A DNA stretch of 64,000 bases, taken from assembly GCA_023974075.1 (NCBI GenBank), contig CM043790.1:2490086-2554085 (forward strand), in the 5' to 3' direction. This DNA comes from Chaenocephalus aceratus. Taxonomy: Eukaryota > Chordata > Actinopteri > Perciformes > Channichthyidae. The notes beneath the pieces are model-generated. The model worked only from the letters and a program-made list of their open reading frames with translations. It was not told the origin of the DNA and searched no databases. Each line of letters opens with the position of its first letter. The first letter of the stretch is position 1. Made by a program: the position numbers and the translations under genes. Positions 61,768 through 64,000 of this stretch are shown here, one piece after another.

Positions 61768-63220
61768 GCCGACTGTCATCTGGATTCCCTCCTCGTACGT
61801 TGACACAGGTACAGGTAAAAGTAGACAGACATGTTTTAACTCAGGGGGTTCTCATAGACTCTGGTGCAGATGAAAGTTTAATGGATTGGGGGTTGGCCAA
61901 GAAGTGGAACTGTGTGGTAATTCCTTTGAAGCAACCGTTAAAGGCCTCTGCTCTGGATGGTCGGTTATTGTTTACCGTTACCCACTGTACTATGCCCATT
62001 GAAATAACCGTAAATGCAACACATACTGAACACATGACTTTCCATTTATTTGACTCTGCTCAGCATCCACTTATTCTTGGTTACCCATGGTTAGTCAAGC
62101 ACAACCCACACATAGACTGGAGATCTGGGAGAGTTAAGGGATGGGGAGAGGACTGCAAGCATTTCTGTTTGAGAGACAATAAGACTGGTGACAACACTCC
62201 CCATGCTAGAAGGATTGAGACCCAAGCTGTTGTTCAGATTGCATGTACAGAAATGACTGAGGCTATCCAAGTACAGGAGCAAGATTTCCCTGACAAGTCC
62301 AAGGTGCGCAATTGCTATTGGGACCTAAAGGAGGTTTTTAGTAAAGCCCGAGCCACTGACCTGCCACCACATAGGCCTAATGACTGTGCTATAAACTTGG
62401 TACCTGGCTCCCCCATTCCCAAGGGTCGCCTCTACTCTCTTTCCGGACCCGAAAGGGAGGCCATGAACAATTATATTGAGACCTCCTTGCAGGCCGGACT
62501 CATTCGCCCTTCCTCGTCACCGGCGGGAGCGGGCTTCTTTTTCGTAGACAAAAAGGATGGATCCCTCCGGCCCTGAATACAGCCCTCTGAATGCAATCAC
62601 CATCAAAAACAGGTACCCTCTCCCACTCATCTCCTCCACCTTTGAACTTTTGCAAGACGCCAACATTTTCACCAAACTGGATTTAAGGAATGCTTATCAA
62701 ATGATAAGCATTCCCCCTCCCTGATGCTCACCAAATGGTGAGCATCAGGGAGGGGGACGAATGGAAGACTGGATTTAACACACCTAGTGGACACTATGAG
62801 TATACCTAGTGATGCCTTTTGGCTTGACAAACGCACCGGCAGTGTTTCAGGCCCTCATAAATGAGGTGTTGGGGGACTTCCTGAATAAGTTTGCGTTTGT
62901 ATATCTTGATGACATTTTGATTGTTTCTCCTGACAACATAACCCACCAGCAGCATGTCCGTGAAGTCCTCGACCGCCTGCTACAGAACTAACTTTATGTT
63001 AAAGCAGAGAAGTGCGAGTTCCATGTCCAAACCACATCGTTCCTGGGTTTCATCATTGCCCCGGTCAAATAAAGATGGACCCTGCCAAGGTCAGTGCCGT
63101 GGCCGAGTGGCCAGTTCCTGTCAACAGGAAAAAACTACAGCAGTTCCTGGGGTTTGCACATTTTTATAGACGTTTCATCAGAAATGTCAGTTCTATTGCT
63201 TCCGACTGCGTTGACTAAAA
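61740..63220 (+). pseudogene. pol: Ty3/gypsy pol: protease and RT, broken
   Basis: Protease [17 protein letters not shown] near 61850 and [17 protein letters not shown] near 62080. RT start [16 protein letters not shown] and [19 protein letters not shown] to the stop at 62576. After a small deletion, NRYPLPLIS and [12 protein letters not shown]. Two adjacent inverted duplications at 62687-62756, then [31 protein letters not shown] (catalytic YLDD) and [20 protein letters not shown]. RNase H and integrase are missing. Confidence 0.87.
62687..62756. other. Two adjacent perfect inverted duplications inside gypsy RT
   Basis: 13-bp arms at 62687-62699 and 62702-62714, and 20-bp arms at 62713-62732 and 62737-62756. 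Without the central piece the flanks join into the ordinary RT motif, so the centre is a newly made inverted copy of both flanks. Confidence 0.9.
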
Positions 63221-63314
63221 TTACATGTACTTACCTCTCATCATGTCCCTTTTGAATGGAACTCCAAAGCTGCTAACACTTTTCAAGCTCTAAAGGAGAT
63301 GTTCACCTCTGCTC

Positions 63315-64000
63315 TAGTGTTAATTTCGTTGACTAAAACTATGACGAAATATGTTCGTCAACGACCTTTTTTTCCATGACGAAAACGAGACGATGACGAG
63401 ACGGCACCGACGGCAGTAAACAATAACTGTAACGAAATCATCATGCAATATCGTTGACGAAAAGTGACGAGACGAAAATGTAGTTTACTAAATAAAAACT
63501 ATGCCAAAATCTCTCTTTACTTTCGTTGACGAAAAATGAGGAGACGAAATATTATCGAAGATAACGTTACATCTCTGATAGTCAGTTTTTCTCCCAGCAG
63601 TTCCATTTCCGGTGCTGCGGCAGGGCAGCAGCTGTGTGTCCGTGCTGCGCGCGGTGGTAGATTTGAATTACACCGGGCAGCGGCACACTGTGAACTGTCA
63701 GGAAGACTCGCGTCTAGCTCATGGTCTAACTAACCTTATTCAACAGAAAATAAAATGGCAACAACAGGGCTTGGGAGCAGTGGTCGCACTCGCGTTAACC
63801 GAACACCCCCCCGTCAGCCTGAGTGATTGATAAATTGTGCACTCGGCGGATAATAATGGATTATGACGGAAATGTTACAATCCTGTCCGGCAAAATGACA
63901 ACGAAAAAGTCTAAAGCCACCACTGCTTGGGAGAAAGAAACGATGTGTTCTATTTCGTATATGGCTTCGCCCTCTAAGGCTATTGCTATTGGGTTATCCC
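63315..64000. mobile_element. hAT-like element end, continues past the window
   Basis: TAGTGTTAATTTCGTTGACT begins abruptly inside the gypsy element. Its first bases fit the YARNG rule for hAT termini. CGTTGACGAAAA-type words repeat inside. A frame near 63870-64000 (MTTKKSKATTAWEKE) could be the start of a transposase but is too short to judge. Confidence 0.5.

Larger units (their letters stand above)
60213..63314 (+). mobile_element. Ty3/gypsy (sushi-like) retrotransposon, 3' truncated
   Basis: 5' LTR (60213-60683), gag with capsid and zinc knuckle, aspartic protease and RT, all with small lesions, ending within the RT-RNase H connection at 63314 where another element starts. The type of Gag and the PR/RT spelling fit the fish sushi group of Ty3/gypsy elements, from which mammalian PEG10/RTL genes derive. 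Confidence 0.82.

Overview
The window is vertebrate nuclear DNA, most likely from a teleost fish. It holds one interpretable host gene, an intron-rich minus-strand gene of the exocyst Sec6 family that best matches EXOC3L1. Around and inside that gene lies a dense mix of fish-type transposable elements: gamma-type endogenous retroviruses, DIRS-type tyrosine-recombinase elements, L1 and L2 LINEs, a Ty3/gypsy element with a zinc-knuckle Gag, long-TIR DNA transposons and MITEs. There are no operons and no prokaryotic features.

Layout. 1-18105: a tandem array with a period of about 395-400 bp, each unit carrying a minus-strand tRNA-Phe(GAA) gene or relic. It was split by an endogenous retrovirus (ERV-A, minus, 179-11550, TSD CAAG), which was itself split by a second retrovirus (ERV-B, plus, 3742-11514, TSD GTTTT). 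A minus-strand DIRS element (13794-18055) sits further along the same array and was opened by a 3-kb long-TIR transposon (14836-17875). 18106-26040: foldback and MITE sequence, a THAP-domain fragment, a truncated 5S rRNA-like sequence and a minisatellite.

26062-59775: exoc3l1 on the minus strand. I placed fourteen coding exons with GT/AG boundaries and consistent phases, apart from one-base inconsistencies in one exon and at one exon junction. Its introns hold a second 3-kb long-TIR element, a pogo-like transposase relic, a duplicated intron segment interrupted by a TAA-flanked MITE, a complete-ended DIRS element (40605-45066) that carries the 3' end of an ERV-B relative, and a third long-TIR element (46533-59527) opened by an L1 that was then hit by two L2 insertions.

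60213-63314: a 5' LTR plus decayed gag and pol of a Ty3/gypsy element, cut by a hAT-like end at 63315 that continues to the window edge.

I found no new multi-gene system. The strongest observations are the datable nesting of insertions, the tRNA-Phe array, a repeated pattern of short perfect inverted duplications that disrupt otherwise recognisable transposon sequence, and the apparent frame problems in exoc3l1. Exons, TSDs and motifs were read by hand; no search or alignment was run.
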